Assembly (NCBI GenBank): GCA_963924555.1
Contig: OZ004586.1
Coordinates: 1,178,001-1,242,000 of the forward strand
Length of the DNA: 64,000 bases
Direction of reading: 5' to 3'
DNA from: Crambe crambe
Taxonomy: Eukaryota > Porifera > Demospongiae > Poecilosclerida > Crambeidae
Shown: positions 44,263-56,480 of the stretch, in pieces
How positions within the stretch are numbered: the first letter of the stretch is position 1
Layout of the letters: each line of letters begins with the position of its first letter
The notes under the pieces: model-generated
The model's input: only the letters and a program-made list of their open reading frames with translations
Database searches by the model: none
Told to the model about the DNA's origin: nothing
Translations under genes and position numbers: made by a program

Positions 44263-45445
44263 ATGGCTTTGGAAAGAAGTGGATGGGTGTTGCTTTGTTT
44301 TCTAGCATTCTTGGATGCTTCAGCTGTGTCAGGGCAAGAGGACCCTGTCAATATGGTCAGCTACGATGAGAAATTTGCCTTGGGGATGAAGAAATATGCA
44401 CAAGGCAGGTGGTCTGATGTAATTGCATATATCGGGTGAGTGGTAATTACTAGGTCAACTCCCATTATACTTGAGACTAGCTGCAACGTAATTTAATACC
44501 TCGTCAAACTGGGTAGATCCCCGCTCATTAATTTGTGTATGATTTGATGCTACATTTGCACTCCTCACTCAGTCAAGCAATGGAGGAGTACAAGAAGCTA
44601 GAGCTAGCGAGATTGGAATGCTTTGAGAAATGTGAGGACCAGGACACGACCATTACCTCAGAATTCTCAGCTGAGCCAGAGTATAGGTTCTTCTTCACAG
44701 TCATTGAAAAAGCTCATTGCATCAAGTCATGCAAGGAAAATATGCTGGGGTTGGTGCCATGGGGTGGAGTCTCGAGTATCTTGCTAGACAAACTCAAGAA
44801 AAAGGAAGGTTTGAACTTTCTTCAGATGGCTCTTTGGAAGGTGGGTGGGGTTGAAACTAAGAATCAGTTCCTTATTAAAACACACTAGTAGCCTTTAGTA
44901 CAACTTGGGCTAGGTCTTGGCTTAGTAATGGTAAGATCAGGTGACTTCCCATCCCTTTTTGCAGGAAGGCAAGACGAGGGAAGCAGCGAGAACTAGTGCT
45001 ACCTATGACTATTATCATCCTCGCAACATTCACATCAAAAACAACATGAAATATTACAAGTCCTTGAAAGAGGTGACAGAGGAAGACCTTGTTACAATGG
45101 AAACAGTGCAATATGTGAGTCATGTTGGTGCATGTTTTAGACTATATCTTGGTCCAGAGATACCACCTTTCAAAGAGATTGCTATATTGCTATGAATTAG
45201 TTGTGTTTTGACATAATTCTTCTTTCTTTATTTCAGCGTGAACTCTTCTCGAGAGGTCACCAGTTGTACTATGCTGCAGAGTGGCAGAAAATGGTGTCTG
45301 CACTGGAAGACTCCCTCGACCATTTCTTCAAAGCTTTTGACGAGTGCAGAACCCTCTGTAACGGGCCACTGAAGTACAACGCTATCCTTGACTTTGCACA
45401 GGTGACCAGAACTCCATTAAACTCTGAATTATACCAGGCGATTTT

Positions 45446-45488
<43 letters not shown>

Positions 45489-47184
45489 GGGGAGGCATGG
45501 ACTCCTGAAAATAATGATTTGTCCTCCTGAGTTACACCTAGCAGCCATCACTTATTCATCCCCCCCCCCCCCCCCCCTCTCTCTCTAGTTTCAGAAATCT
45601 CCCCTAATTTTTTCTGATATTTCTTCTTGTTGATTCTGATAACTGGATTGAGCATTTTGTTGTCTTTGCTGTTCCCTTCTCCCTCTTAGGCTGTGAGTAA
45701 GATCCATTTGGACAAGTTGGCCTGCCGTGTTCAGTGTGTTCGAGAGTTGGGAGAGTTCAGGAGTGACAGATATGAGGACTTCTTTGGAACTTATTTTCAT
45801 TATCTCCAACATGGCTACCACCACAGTATGGAGTACCACATGTAGCTAGGGCACCAGGGGATGGGGAGAGGGTGGAGGCGGGGTGGGGATGGGGAGAGGG
45901 TGGGGACGGGGAGAGGGTTGAGGCGGGGAGAGGGTGGAGATGGGGAGAGGGTGGAAGCGAGGAAGGGAAGGGAGCAAAAGAAAAAAGCTTGAGAATGCTA
46001 TAGCACTTTGATCCATAATGTAATGTTGTTGTGTTGTTTGTGTTGCTATTATTGTTATTATTTAGTGAATCAGTTGATATGTTTGTGTTGCATTGTTGTT
46101 TGTGTTGTTGTTTGCATTGTGTTGTTGTTTGTGTTATTATTGTTATTATTTAGTGAATCAGTCGCTATTGGCACTTCAAGCCTCGGCTGCTCAGGTGAAA
46201 CTGGAACCAGGACGCAAAACTGCCGAGAGGAACTCTGTCTTCTACTTGAGACAACCAGGAGTCACCAGAAAGAACTTCTTTCCCAATGAGGTGAGTCAGG
46301 TGACAATTTAATTATCTGCTTCCCTTTCCTCTTAATGAAAGCATCCAACTACACAGAGTGTTGGTTTTTCATTTATTATCTAGAAATATCTACCAGAAAT
46401 CACAAAGAGGGAGAGAGATTTGAACCTTTCTCGTATCTTCACTAAACTCTTTGGGAAATTCTCTGATGAAGAAGAGTGGAAATCACAGAACGAGGAGAGT
46501 GGGAGAGATGAAGTCCTCGTATGTATCACCTGCTTTTTTTATTTGTTATTATTATAATCACTTGTTTTACTTTTCGAAAGCTTGAAGAAGACTTCCAGAA
46601 TTTCCCAGTGGGTAACCATCCTCTGACAGTGGACAACATTGAGGTACACATTATACTGTTATAATGCCATCATCATCTGATACAGTACCTCAATTCTTGC
46701 CACCTTATTCATAACTAAAACACTGGAAACACTTGTGACAATACTGAAAATATCTGCGATGGCTTTTCCCATAATATTATGACTGAGTTCTTTTCCTTGT
46801 CTTTCTTTCAGCCTGTGGTGGTACAGACATCGGCAGACTACAATGGCGTGGAGAGAATGGTGGTAGATGACCTGCTGACTCAGCAACAGTGTCAGGATCT
46901 CATGAACTTAGCATCGGTATATCCTTATCCATACAGGAAACCCCTCAAAGAATTTCTTAAACCCCTTGCACTCAAAACTAATCTCCCATGTAGTTGGTCA
47001 TGAAGGTGATGTCTACTCTCAAAACCTTGATTTATTTTTCCCACACCTGTTCATGTAGTATGGTCGTGAAGGTGATGGCTATCAAAGCAAGACTCCTCAC
47101 ACTCTCAGAGAGAAATTTGAAGGCCTGCACATCTTGGATGCTGCTAAGGTAGAGCATGAGAATAATGACTGTGACAGGACTTAT

Positions 47185-47217
<33 letters not shown>

Positions 47218-50200
47218 TAAAGAAAACGATGGCGGGAGAGGTAGACAAGTATCTAACTTGGCTATACCTGAACTCCAGTATCATTTCAAAGGACTTGGTT
47301 GCTAAGCAATTTGAACTGAAAAACCCTCTCTACTTCTCCTACACCCACCTGGTCTGCAGAACATCACTAGAAGGTGGGTGGGGTAGGTGGGTGGAGTCCT
47401 GCAGGTTTTGATGCTATTTCCATGGTCTAGATAAGCAAGATGGTCGTGATGACCTCAGCCATCCTGTTCACTCTGACAACTGCATACTGAATGAAGCCAC
47501 TGGAGATTGTGACAAAGTCCCTCCTGCATACACTTGGAGAGACTACAGGTAAGATTTAATGACAGGGTTTCCCCCGCAGAAACAGGATGCTTTTTCTGGT
47601 AAATGGTCACATAATACAAGGAAGATCATTTTCAGTGTTTGAACTGGCAACATAAAAAAATGTTATGGAAAGAAATGATTTCTGTGCATGATTGAGTATT
47701 CAACACTCGTGTATCCTTTTCTTGATTTCTTGAGTCAGTTGATATACAGCTGTGATTATGACAGTGCCATGCTGCTCAATATCACAAGTAGGACCAGAAT
47801 GCTCGTAGCAAACTGTATCTTTAAACCAGCTGCGAGAAAAATAAATGTGGTTATAATCTCATGCATGATAGCTAGTGCATAATCTTGTGTTCCTTACCAC
47901 ATCGAAGTGGAATGTCTATAGCCTGAAAGATGACTTCACCTCCAGCTGAGGCCTGTCACACAATCACATATCAACAATGATAACATCAAGGTTCAAAGGA
48001 CATACAGAGGTGGACTCAGGAAGTCCATGTCCATGCCACTATACTTTACTATACTTCCATGCAGTCTAGATGTAGAAAGTTTAATTATGTCACTACAAGT
48101 TTGTATGAAAACAATGGAACTTCCAATAGAGAACTCTCTGAAAGACTCAATAAGGGACTATCAAAAAACAACAACAACACATTAAATTTTGTATATCCTC
48201 CAAATGAGGATAACCTCTCTACAAAGGACAAAAGACTGTGTGTCCGTTATTCGGAGGCCCCTACTGTGCATCCTCATTTGCAGCTCATCTCTCCCTTATA
48301 TTAACCACAGTGTGGCTCCAAGCCAGTCCTTACTTACTCTAAAATTGGTTCCATTGGGAATGGGTGTGATTTGTAGATTGAGCCCACGAACAAATGTGCT
48401 AGATGTCGTAGTACCAGAAAAAGTGCTGAAACCAAAATTCCTTCGAATGGTACCACTGTAACTCAGAGTCAGTGGTCTGCTACAAGGTGAGAAGGCAATG
48501 GTGAAGTCGTCCACGATTCCTGCCCTAGTGCAGGAGATGCCAGTGCAGAACTGGTTTTTGGTGCAGCCGATCACATTGACGCCACTATCAATCAGTTTAT
48601 CCAGGACATCGCAAGTCTCGTTGGACTGGTGCTGGGCATCTACTACAAGCATGAACAGGCTACCATCAATAAGCTAAAAGAAGACTTAACAGAACTGTGA
48701 CTATATATTATATATAGTAGAGCCTCCAACCACTACTGATTTATACTGAAATTTGACTAAGAAATTTACCATTAGTACTACACATGCATATTGATATTAC
48801 TTATAAAATGGCTGGAGCACTTTAAAATCAAAGCTCACTGGTTGGAGGCACTGGACTAAGAGCTAGCATTGCTCACCTGCAAAATGACTTTGCTGGTAAA
48901 CAGCAATGAAAAGTAGGAGGGAGTATAGCTTCATTTTTATTCTTGCTGATCTTCTTCCTTCTCCTCTCCTGTTTGAGCTGTGGTTATATGGCTGACAACT
49001 TGCTTGATGACATCATTCCACAGGATATATACTTCACCTCTCAACTGTGACCTCAAACCACACCTGACCTCATTAATTAATTAAATTCATAGTCAGTTGT
49101 ACTGTAGCTCAATTATTCTGCAGGACTGCTCGATAATAAAATCAATCTACTTGTTGCTAATAATGCTATGGTAATATTGATATTCTGTATATGCTGCTAG
49201 CCAGCTGTTATATGGTTCACTCCAGTGTCATTTAGCTACAGTGTTTTAGAAAAACGTGATGGCACTGAAAATAGCAAAAATCAGCATAACACTTGCAACA
49301 GCCTGCATCTTCCTGCCTGAATCTGCACCAAGAAAAGGTTATAGCCAATTACTGCTGTTGGAATTAGAAATTGTTTAGCTTACTGCATCGAAATGGAATA
49401 TCTGTATCTTGAAATAATGTTTCACTTGAAGACTGTTCAGTCCTTAAAAGCTACAGTATATTGAAGAATAAAATTATATTATTATGTCTATGTAGGAGTC
49501 AGTTTTCTTATTGTATTGCTCACTCCAAAGTTGACTCCATTTCGAGTATTTCTAAATCGTAAATTCAGTGCTGAATTAGAACTTAGGGCTATCATGGTGT
49601 TGGCATTTGTAGTCCTTCCTGATTTTGATGACGTAACTTCTCCAAAGCTAGTACGAGAGACGATAGTAAACTTGTAGTCCATGGTTGCAGGATTTGTGCA
49701 GTGAGAAAAGGTAACATTGAACGTTGAATAATCTCCTCCATCCTGGCAGTTTATTCCAGTGCATAGCTGATTCTTGCTGCACCATCCAACACCAGTACCA
49801 CTGGCTATCAGCCGATCCAGAGCATCACAAGTCTCATTGGATTGCTGCAGAGCAGTCACATCTGCAGACAGACATGAATTTGTCATAAGAGTGCAGATTT
49901 CACTTACTCTGCTGGTGGAGAATAGCAATTAGAAGGAGAAGTAGTAGCAGCTTCATCATGCAGTGTTCGTTGTGTTGTAAGATTTGCTTGCGATGGAGAG
50001 AAAGAAGTTGCAGTGTAACTAGTTAAATGTCTGCTTATTTTTATTCATGTTCTAATATTGAAAGTAAAAATACTGTACAAAAGAATTTATAATAGCAAAC
50101 CCATTTAACAGTTTTGTGAATAGTTGTCAAGATAATGGCAACAATAGCAAACAGTTTACTGAGCTCAGTGAGCTGTGATTATCAATACAAATGCTAGCTG

Positions 50201-50800
50201 GAAAATGGGTATTTTATATTACCATGCCCTCCATACTTGCAGTGCCATTCTGTACCTCAATGATGATTTTGAAGGTGGTGACTTCTTCTTCGCTCATTCT
50301 GTTAAAGACCTTTCTCCTGCCGTAAGTATTAGTATTATTGCAGTGGAACCTCCAACTCCAAAAAGAGGACAAACTCTCAACAAAGGATGTACCTTTGTAT
50401 ATGTACACTCCATACAAAATGGAGTCTATATATGACCCACTGGGACATGGTCCTTCCAGGGGATCTACTAAGGATAGACAGCTATCAAAGGACCTTCCAA
50501 AAAATGGACATGTCACACTTATTTTATTTCGTATTTGTTGAGAAGTTAGAAGGTTTTGCCAATTGCTGTTCTCTGGATATTTTGATCAAGACCAACAATT
50601 TCTTTTGTTTATTTGTTCAGGTGAGGGTGCGTCCCAAGTGTGGTCGACTGGTTGGATTCTCCGCAGGAAAAGAGAACATGCATGGGGTGATGGGGGTCAC
50701 CAAGGGGAGGAGGTGTGCTGTTGCCCTCTGGTTCACGTCAGATGTCAATCACAAGGAAGCAGCATTTGATGCAGCTGCTGAGACTATGGCTGGACAATGA
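44263..50800 (+). CDS. P3H1: Prolyl 3-hydroxylase (leprecan family)
   Basis: Fourteen exons, 649 aa: 44263-44435, 44573-44840, 44965-45114, 45237-45401, 45690-45825, 46154-46290, 46384-46518, 46581-46643, 46812-46916, 47059-47148, 47223-47373, 47431-47548, 50243-50321, 50621-50800. Residues 1-24 are a signal peptide. The N-terminal half has the leprecan CxxxC repeats (CFEKC, CIKSC, CRTLC, CRVQC) and TPR-like helices. The C-terminal Fe(II)/2-oxoglutarate dioxygenase domain has the HPVHSDNC iron motif, YSAILYLNDDFEGGDFFF, a distal His in NMHGV and the Arg in KGRRCAVALWFT. The family 3-hydroxylates proline in procollagen in the ER. The chain ends MAGQ, without a KDEL-type retention signal, so retention may depend on partners. 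It could equally be the ancestor of P3H1-3; the symbol is nominal. Intron 12 (2694 bp) contains two antisense genes. Confidence 0.93.
45440..45577. repeat. Poly-T/poly-G and poly-C runs in hydroxylase intron 4
   Basis: T13 followed by about 30 G (to about 45487), and a C run at about 45560-45577. These are slippage-prone tracts inside the intron; the copy number may be unreliable. Confidence 0.85.
47756..48934 (-). CDS. Small predicted GPI-anchored secreted protein 1, nested antisense
   Basis: Four exons on the minus strand: 48934-48877, 48642-48338, 47952-47898, 47829-47756, giving 163 aa. The signal peptide is MKLYSLLLFIAVYQQSHFA. The middle carries a Cys pattern shared with its neighbour: SNETCDVLDKLIDSG, GCTKNQFCTGISC, then a beta-rich stretch, IDIPLRC. 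The end is hydrophobic (FATSILVLLVILSSMALS then stop), as in GPI-anchor signals. The third and fourth exons were placed by phase and by match to the neighbour. No known domain was recognised. It lies wholly inside intron 12 of the prolyl 3-hydroxylase gene on the opposite strand. Confidence 0.8.
48113..48275. repeat. MITE-like element, family A
   Basis: Starts with TGGAACTTCCAATAGAG and ends with TTATTCGGAGGCCCCTACTG; carries the inner AACCTCTCTACAAAGGAC phrase. It lies within an intron of the nested gene. Confidence 0.6.
49246..49959 (-). CDS. Small predicted GPI-anchored secreted protein 2, nested antisense
   Basis: Four exons on the minus strand: 49959-49908, 49861-49524, 49432-49384, 49316-49246, giving 169 aa. 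It is a paralog of the protein at 47756-48934, with the same four-exon layout, the same phases and the same Cys pattern (SNETCDALDRLIASG, WCSKNQLCTGINC, FSHC, IPFRC). The signal peptide is MMKLLLLLLLIAILHQQS. The tail is MQAVASVMLIFAIFSAITFF then stop. The second exon also reads on past its donor to a nearby stop, which would give a tail-less, secreted form if that intron were retained. Function unknown. Nested in hydroxylase intron 12. Confidence 0.82.
50340..50530. repeat. MITE-like element, family A (decayed right end)
   Basis: Starts CAGTGGAACCTCCAACTCC and includes ACTCTCAACAAAGGATGTAC and CTCCATACAAAAT; it fills most of the last hydroxylase intron. Confidence 0.55.
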
Positions 50801-50845
50801 GTAGCTGGTTATTCTATTAGAGCAGAGAGAGAGAGAGTGTTATTG

Positions 50846-50851
50846 AATAAA
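50846..50851 (+). terminator. Poly(A) signal of the prolyl 3-hydroxylase gene
   Basis: AATAAA 46 bases after the stop codon at 50798-50800, just before an A-rich stretch. Confidence 0.6.
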
Positions 50852-51187
50852 AATAACTTGCCAACAGGTTGTTTCACTACCAAAAAAAAAAAGGAGACTT
50901 CCTATGCCATGCCCTTACGTATCCTACAAAACTATTTGAGTTTCTCTTGGGAAATCTCATAGTGAAATTTATTTGTTTACATGCCTCTGTCCTGAGAGAG
51001 ATACATTAATGCAAGCTACTATTGACAAGTAGAGGTAAAGTTTGTGCAACCAAAAGGACATTTGCTTCTTCCAGAACTAGTTTGTATGTTATACAAGTAA
51101 AAAGAGGGAGGAGGATCAGGGGAGGTGTTGTAGAAAAGTGATTGCATGCTCGTGTCTTGTGTGCAGTCATGTGATATGCATGTATCA

Positions 51188-52684
51188 TCAGGTGTAGAGG
51201 TCAAAGTCTATTCTTCTTGAGCTGTAGAACTGATCACTCCCGCTGTTGACTTTACGCACGTACACACCCTTGGGGAAGTAGCTGCATAAAGAAAAGGTCA
51301 AAGTGTAAATGGAATGAATATCAAACTTGGAACTAATGTTCTACAGTGGAACCTCCAAATATTGAATAAAGGACAGTTGTTGTTGTCCCACCATAGTATT
51401 AAATGACTTCTGAAAGGACGATTTCAGTAGCACCAAGTTCCACTGTATTGCTTGCACTGTCTCTAATTGTCTCTCTAATTGTCTCACCCTCCATTGCTCC
51501 ACTCCAACATCTGGGAGCTGGTGAAGGGGCCATGAACCTCGCCGTCCTTCACGTTCTCCCATTTGTACTCCCACTTAACCTCACTCAATGAGGGGGAGGA
51601 GGAGCTTGGCTGCGACCGTGCCACTTGAGTGACTTCAGGAATTTCATCCGCAAACATATCAACTGGTTCTATACAGACCAAAATACGGTTTGGTAAAGGG
51701 TTGAACCACCATCATATTACTTGAACCACCATCATATTACTTGGTAAAGGGTCGTCAAGACTAAATACCCATCTTGCGATAAGTTACATTACCTCGAGCC
51801 TTTTCTTCTCTCTGTATGTAGTACTTCACCTTCTCATAGGTGTCTTCATAGATATCTGAGGAGCAGGACAGCACAACATGATAATGCAGTGCTCAAAATT
51901 CAACAATGGTGCTAGACAATATTATTCCAAGCACTGTTGGACTGGATATGTGGTAGTTACCATAGTCGCCAGTGGAGACAAGTTGATCAGCCAATTCGGT
52001 CAGTTTTTCCATGACCTGCTTGTCTCCAGTTGCCACATCCTGTACGAATAACCAAACACCTTTAAAGATGGCAAGGAATGTTTCCGTGTGAACTACTCTG
52101 TACACCACCCCATCCTCCCTGTGGTTGATGAGGAGCCTTGGGTGCATATTTTAAGATGAAACTGGACAACGAAGCCATAGTTGAACTGTAGTAAACAAGC
52201 TAGTCAAAAGGCAGATATGCTGACTCATCAATACACTGTCTGCCTGGAAAGCTGCCCACTAACTTTTATGTTGTGGCAACTGCTCAAGTATGGATTCTGG
52301 TGTGCTTCGTACTTTAGACCCCCAGTTTGACAATGGCACTCCAAAAGAGGACAAACCTCTCAACAAAGGACATCTAAAAGTACCTTTGTATATTACACTT
52401 TATACAAAATAACCTCCAAAAGAGGACAACCTCTCTACAAAGGACAAGAGACTGGGTTCCAATATTTAGAGGTAAACACTGGGCAGTCTTGTTATTAGAC
52501 AAAGGTTGATTCCTACTCTGCTAAGATTACTGACCATTTTTTCTTCTTCTTTCGGATCTTTTCTTTTCTTCCAACGATCGCCGGTAGCCTTCGATTTCAC
52601 TCCACCCCCCAAACGCCTGACAGCCTGCAAAGGGTAAAGAAAGCTCGACCTAAAACTACAGTAGAACCTCCACTCTAAAGGAGG

Positions 52685-52736
<52 letters not shown>

Positions 52737-54473
52737 AAGGTGCATTACATAGGTACCTTCAACACAGATTCTCCAGGTTGGAGGATGCTCAAAATCTGTC
52801 TGTAGATGAGAAGCCTGTCAACTGATTCAGTGCCACCACTACCTTCATCTTCTTCCTCCTTTTCACCATCTTTCTTTCCCCCAGTATTCCACTCCCTTTG
52901 CTCATCCACCTAAAGACAGTTAATTAATAGGGTTATACTCAAATCACTTAGCTGCCCCTCTACCAGTGTGTTCTACATTATACTCACTGTACTTTACTGA
53001 ATATGAGAAGTAAGGTATCATTAATTAATAGGGTTGTACTCAAATCATAACAATCACTTTGCAGTGTGCAAAACAAGAGTTTCAGTTTGATAGGACATTT
53101 TTGTCCAACCAAATCCAACTTTGATCAGCAATTTTGCTGGTCATTTATCTTCTTTGAGTATGACAGTCGAGGGAGGGCAGAAATCAAACTTTATTCATGT
53201 TTTACTTTTGTCATGACTGATGCTTTATAATAAAATTTTCTGCTTTTGAACTTCTTTTTTTTTTGAAAGTAGAAAGCGTGAATAAAGTTTGATTTCTACC
53301 CTTGACTATCACATATATTATTATATGACTTCTTGAATTTGTTCTGACAGAATGTCCAATCAAAGTTGGAGTTGTCTGGCCAAAGAGGAAAAAATGGTCA
53401 GAAAATGGCCAGTGGCCAGCAGTAATATTGCCCAGTAAACAGAAACTATACAAAAGCTTGGGTCAAAGTTCAACTATTTTAGCTTCTTGTATTCAGCAAT
53501 ATAACTGTAGGGCATAGTGACTCTGATCACTCTGCTGCCCCTCTACTAGACTAACTTTGGTCCAGTCAACGTCTTGGAGCCAATTATCCTGGATACTCTC
53601 TGGATCATCTTTTTCATAGTAGTTGCCATGAGCATCAAAATACCTGCATGATAACCGTGGTGACATGAAAAAAAAAAGAAAAAAAAAGAAAAAAAAAGGA
53701 AGAGTTCAGGGGTGCATTTAGAGGGAGGGGGGCATTCCCCCCTTAATTTGGAGATCTTTAAAATAATATAGCACACTGAGCAGCTAGTATAGAATCATTA
53801 ATGTCAAACTCTCTGCCATGCATCCACAATTTCCTCCAGATCACTCTCAGAGTACTTGAGTGCACTCAATACACAAAAGAGCGCACGGGAGGGGGCACAT
53901 CCTCCTCCCGCACCCTCCCCCCTCATGCGCTGTGGCCTAAAAGTCACATGATCATCTATACCATGTGCAGATCTACTTTTCCTTTTCTCTATACCCCAGC
54001 CCTGGAGTTTGTATTCCTATAAATGTGGTTGAATTCGTAACAGAGACTTACCCACTTTCCATTTCTTCATTGAGGTTGAAAGGTGTGACCTGAATGCCAT
54101 CATCATAAGTCTACAGATATTCAACAATAAGTAAATAAACAAACAAATAAACAAACAAACAAACAAATAAATAAATAACAATAAACAAATGACATACAAT
54201 GGTGGCTTCCTCCTGTGCAGCAAGATCCTCATCTCCTAGCCCTTTCTTCTCCACCTCCTTCACTTCATCTTCCTCATCGCTGTCCAGTGAGTGCTTGGCT
54301 TTAAAACGAGATTCTACAACAACAAAAGGTAAAATGAAGTCTCCAAATGATGCACACTTACTTCTCTCTTGGTTTTCGGGTTCTTCTGTATCCCCATTCT
54401 CCTCTTTTCGTAGTTTATTCGAGAATTCAACCTCCTCCTTAAAGGCAACCTTTCTAGATCGCTTTTTAGACAT
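51188..54473 (-). CDS. CD2BP2: CD2BP2 (GYF-domain spliceosomal U5 snRNP protein)
   Basis: Ten exons on the minus strand: 54473-54362, 54313-54198, 54110-54052, 53643-53556, 52909-52757, 52624-52535, 52039-51961, 51855-51793, 51668-51488, 51281-51188, giving 344 aa, close to the human protein length. The N-terminus is basic ([17 protein letters not shown]) followed by the family signatures [35 protein letters not shown] and NWLQDVDW. The C-terminal GYF domain reads [27 protein letters not shown] and VYVRKV. The family binds proline-rich ligands (PPGx[R/K]) and belongs to the U5 snRNP before tri-snRNP assembly; it is nuclear. Tail-to-tail with the prolyl 3-hydroxylase gene (387 bp apart). Confidence 0.96.
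51345..51448. repeat. MITE-like element, family A (short)
   Basis: Begins ACAGTGGAACCTCCAAATAT and ends AAGTTCCACTGTA, in the last CD2BP2 intron. Confidence 0.6.
52331..52475. repeat. MITE-like element, family A
   Basis: Starts CAATGGCACTCCAAAAGAGG, with the inner phrases CAACAAAGGACA and AACCTCCAAAAGAGGACAAC, and ends near AATATTTAGAGGT; in a CD2BP2 intron. Confidence 0.55.
52688..52733. repeat. (CT)n microsatellite inside a family A fragment
   Basis: About 23 CT units between GGACAAAT and ACAAGG. The tract replaces the usual CTCTCAACAAAGGAC phrase of the surrounding family A fragment (starts ACAGTAGAACCTCCACTC near 52659). Confidence 0.8.
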
Positions 54474-55512
54474 TCTGAAGAAGCAACATTCAAAGTCGGA
54501 CTTTTAGGTAAAGGGTCGTCTGTCACGGTCGAGTCACGCCCTTTGAATTGCCCCCCTGCGACGAAAATGGTGATTGATATTATTTTTTGAACTTCCACTT
54601 GCAAACAATATCTAATTAGCTCAACCTGTCATCTGAGATCCACAACGTTGGGAAGGATAAACCAGACTGCAGCAACCAAAGTGAATAAAAGTTCGAAGTA
54701 GCTCGCTTTACGCTTGCTACCATTGCGGCTTCTGAATTTAATAGCGGCTAGCAGCTCAAGGTTGCCTACAGCGATTTGTAAGGCTTTTCTAGCTAGCTAT
54801 TGTAGCCTTAGCAAAGTAGAACCACAAGGGCCACTCACTCCAAGGACTCCTAATACTATCAGGTAAGTTGATGATAATAAAGCGTGTTGGGTGTGTTGTA
54901 GCTAACTAGCTAGCTAGCTAGCTACGCTTTTTTTTTTTTTTTTTTCAAATGGTGGACTAAGCTAACGAGCTGTATCTATATTAGCTTTCTCTTTAGATAT
55001 AGCTCTAAGCCTCTATCTCTATGTAGCTTAACTAGTTAGCCAAGCATACTCAGCTCTAGCTAGCTCTACATGCAATGAAATGTAAATGAGGTGTTAATGA
55101 GCAGATGGTATTGTATTGCTTGAAGCAGCTGGTTTTCACCTCTTTTTGTCAGTTATCACCACTTGTGGTATTTCAAGCAGGTGATCTTACACTATGAAAA
55201 CTTATCTAAGTGGATTTTCTATACTAAAAGCTAGCCTGATAATTCAAAAACCTGTCTTTTTTCTTCCCATATATAGCAAGCCTGCAGTATTACTCTATTA
55301 TGCATCTCTTCCTATAATCCATTTAGCTGAACTCTTTGATGACTGTCAAGTGATTTATTACTACCTCAATTGTGTACAAGAGTGAAGCCCCAGCCAGCTG
55401 CTGCATCGTCCTGACAACCATTATTGCCAGTCGGTTGGTTGAAGTCAATTCGGCTATAGGAATTGGATGACGTGCAGATAGCAAGCAAAGGAAAGCAAGC
55501 TAAACAAAGGTT
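54474..55512. promoter_or_regulatory. Divergent promoter region of CD2BP2 and an unidentified + strand gene
   Basis: CD2BP2 starts leftward at 54473. A likely non-coding first exon of the rightward gene ends at about 54861 with ATCAG followed by GTAAGT; its intron would run to an acceptor in about 55420-55475, ahead of the ATG at 55513. AGCTAGCT runs and a T21 tract lie between. Inferred from splice signals only. Confidence 0.4.
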
Positions 55513-55585
55513 ATGGCTCAACAATCTATAATCACTCAGGTGTCTAGGGACGACTCTTATCAACCTGCCCCAGCACCAGATAGAG
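55513..55585 (+). CDS. First coding exon of an unidentified gene
   Basis: ATG at 55513 opens MAQQSIITQVSRDDSYQPAP, then APDR and a GTGAGT donor. The coding start is proline/polar-rich and predicted disordered. No downstream exon could be matched with confidence before the fibrinogen-like array, so the gene's extent and function are unknown. Confidence 0.4.
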
Positions 55586-56162
55586 GTGAGTCAGTCAACA
55601 CAAACACAACGAATAAATGCATACACACACACACAAATGCATATATACACACACACACACACATTTTTTTCCTTTTTAATAGTACATGAGGAGTGAATAT
55701 ACATAGTAACACAAAGGTGCTTTTTGGGGGGGTCTGCAAAGTGTTTTAAAATGTACCATTCAGGACTTTTATTAGTGATTAGAAGGTGTCCTCCCTTTTC
55801 CGAAATCCCCTTCCCTCCCTCCCTCCCCCCTCCTTCCCCCCTCCCTCCCCCTCTTCCTCTTAGACCAAAGTGGTGACATATCATGTTACACTTATGTAAG
55901 CTGTCCCCAATCTTCTATTTCCTGTGCTTGATGTCTTTTCCAAATCCACCCACTTTGGATGGTTCTCTGTAAAGGAAGGAGAAATAGGTAGTGGTCCTGA
56001 TGCAATCTGTGAACCATAGATCCCCTAACCTTGCTGGCAACCCACCTGTCATGGACAGTATCTGCGTCAGCTTGTGTGCGCCACACATCTCAATGCATGA
56101 GAAACAAGCAAACAAAAAAAATAACAACGCAAAACTGAACTAGAAGGCTATAAGCCATGAAA

Positions 56163-56480
56163 CTAAAGTGCCATTGAATTCATATTTGCTGCAATAAACA
56201 CACTGCAATCTGCTGTGTCCAGTGCCAGCTCCTTATTAAAGGTAGTTAGGCTCTTGTTGTGACTCACAATGCATACTATCAATCGAATCCCATCCAGAGT
56301 GGCTAGACCAGTCCTGTAATATGTGCAGTAGATATAATGAGGACCGTTTTTTAGTTGGAGTGGTTGTAACTTGTTAGTATGCGGCTTATTCATGACATGC
56401 ATCATGTTGTACATATATGGTATGTGATTGAGGATACACCTATTCTTGACACGGCCAAGCATCAAGGTCCAGTAAGACAA
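56163..56480 (-). other. Orphan 105-codon reading frame, unrecognised
   Basis: Starts MSYWTLMLGRVKNRC and ends NMNSMAL. Codon composition is ordinary and it has no repeats, but it has no known domain and no clear promoter or splice partners. It could be an exon of an unknown gene, a fragment of a mobile element, or chance. Confidence 0.2.

Noticed and set aside
45201-45530. Poly-Gly ending open frame in the hydroxylase gene
   Set aside because: Read-through of a G homopolymer in intron 4; the donor at 45402 is in frame with the next exon.
54111-54232. Hydrophobic extension of the second CD2BP2 exon ([10 protein letters not shown])
   Set aside because: It is intron sequence made of AAAC/AAAT repeats beyond the GTATGT donor; the family protein is nuclear and has no membrane segment.
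55915-56127. 70-codon minus-strand frame MLFFLFACFSC with a hydrophobic start
   Set aside because: The hydrophobic start comes from an A/T-rich run, another frame is equally open across it, and no homology was recognised.
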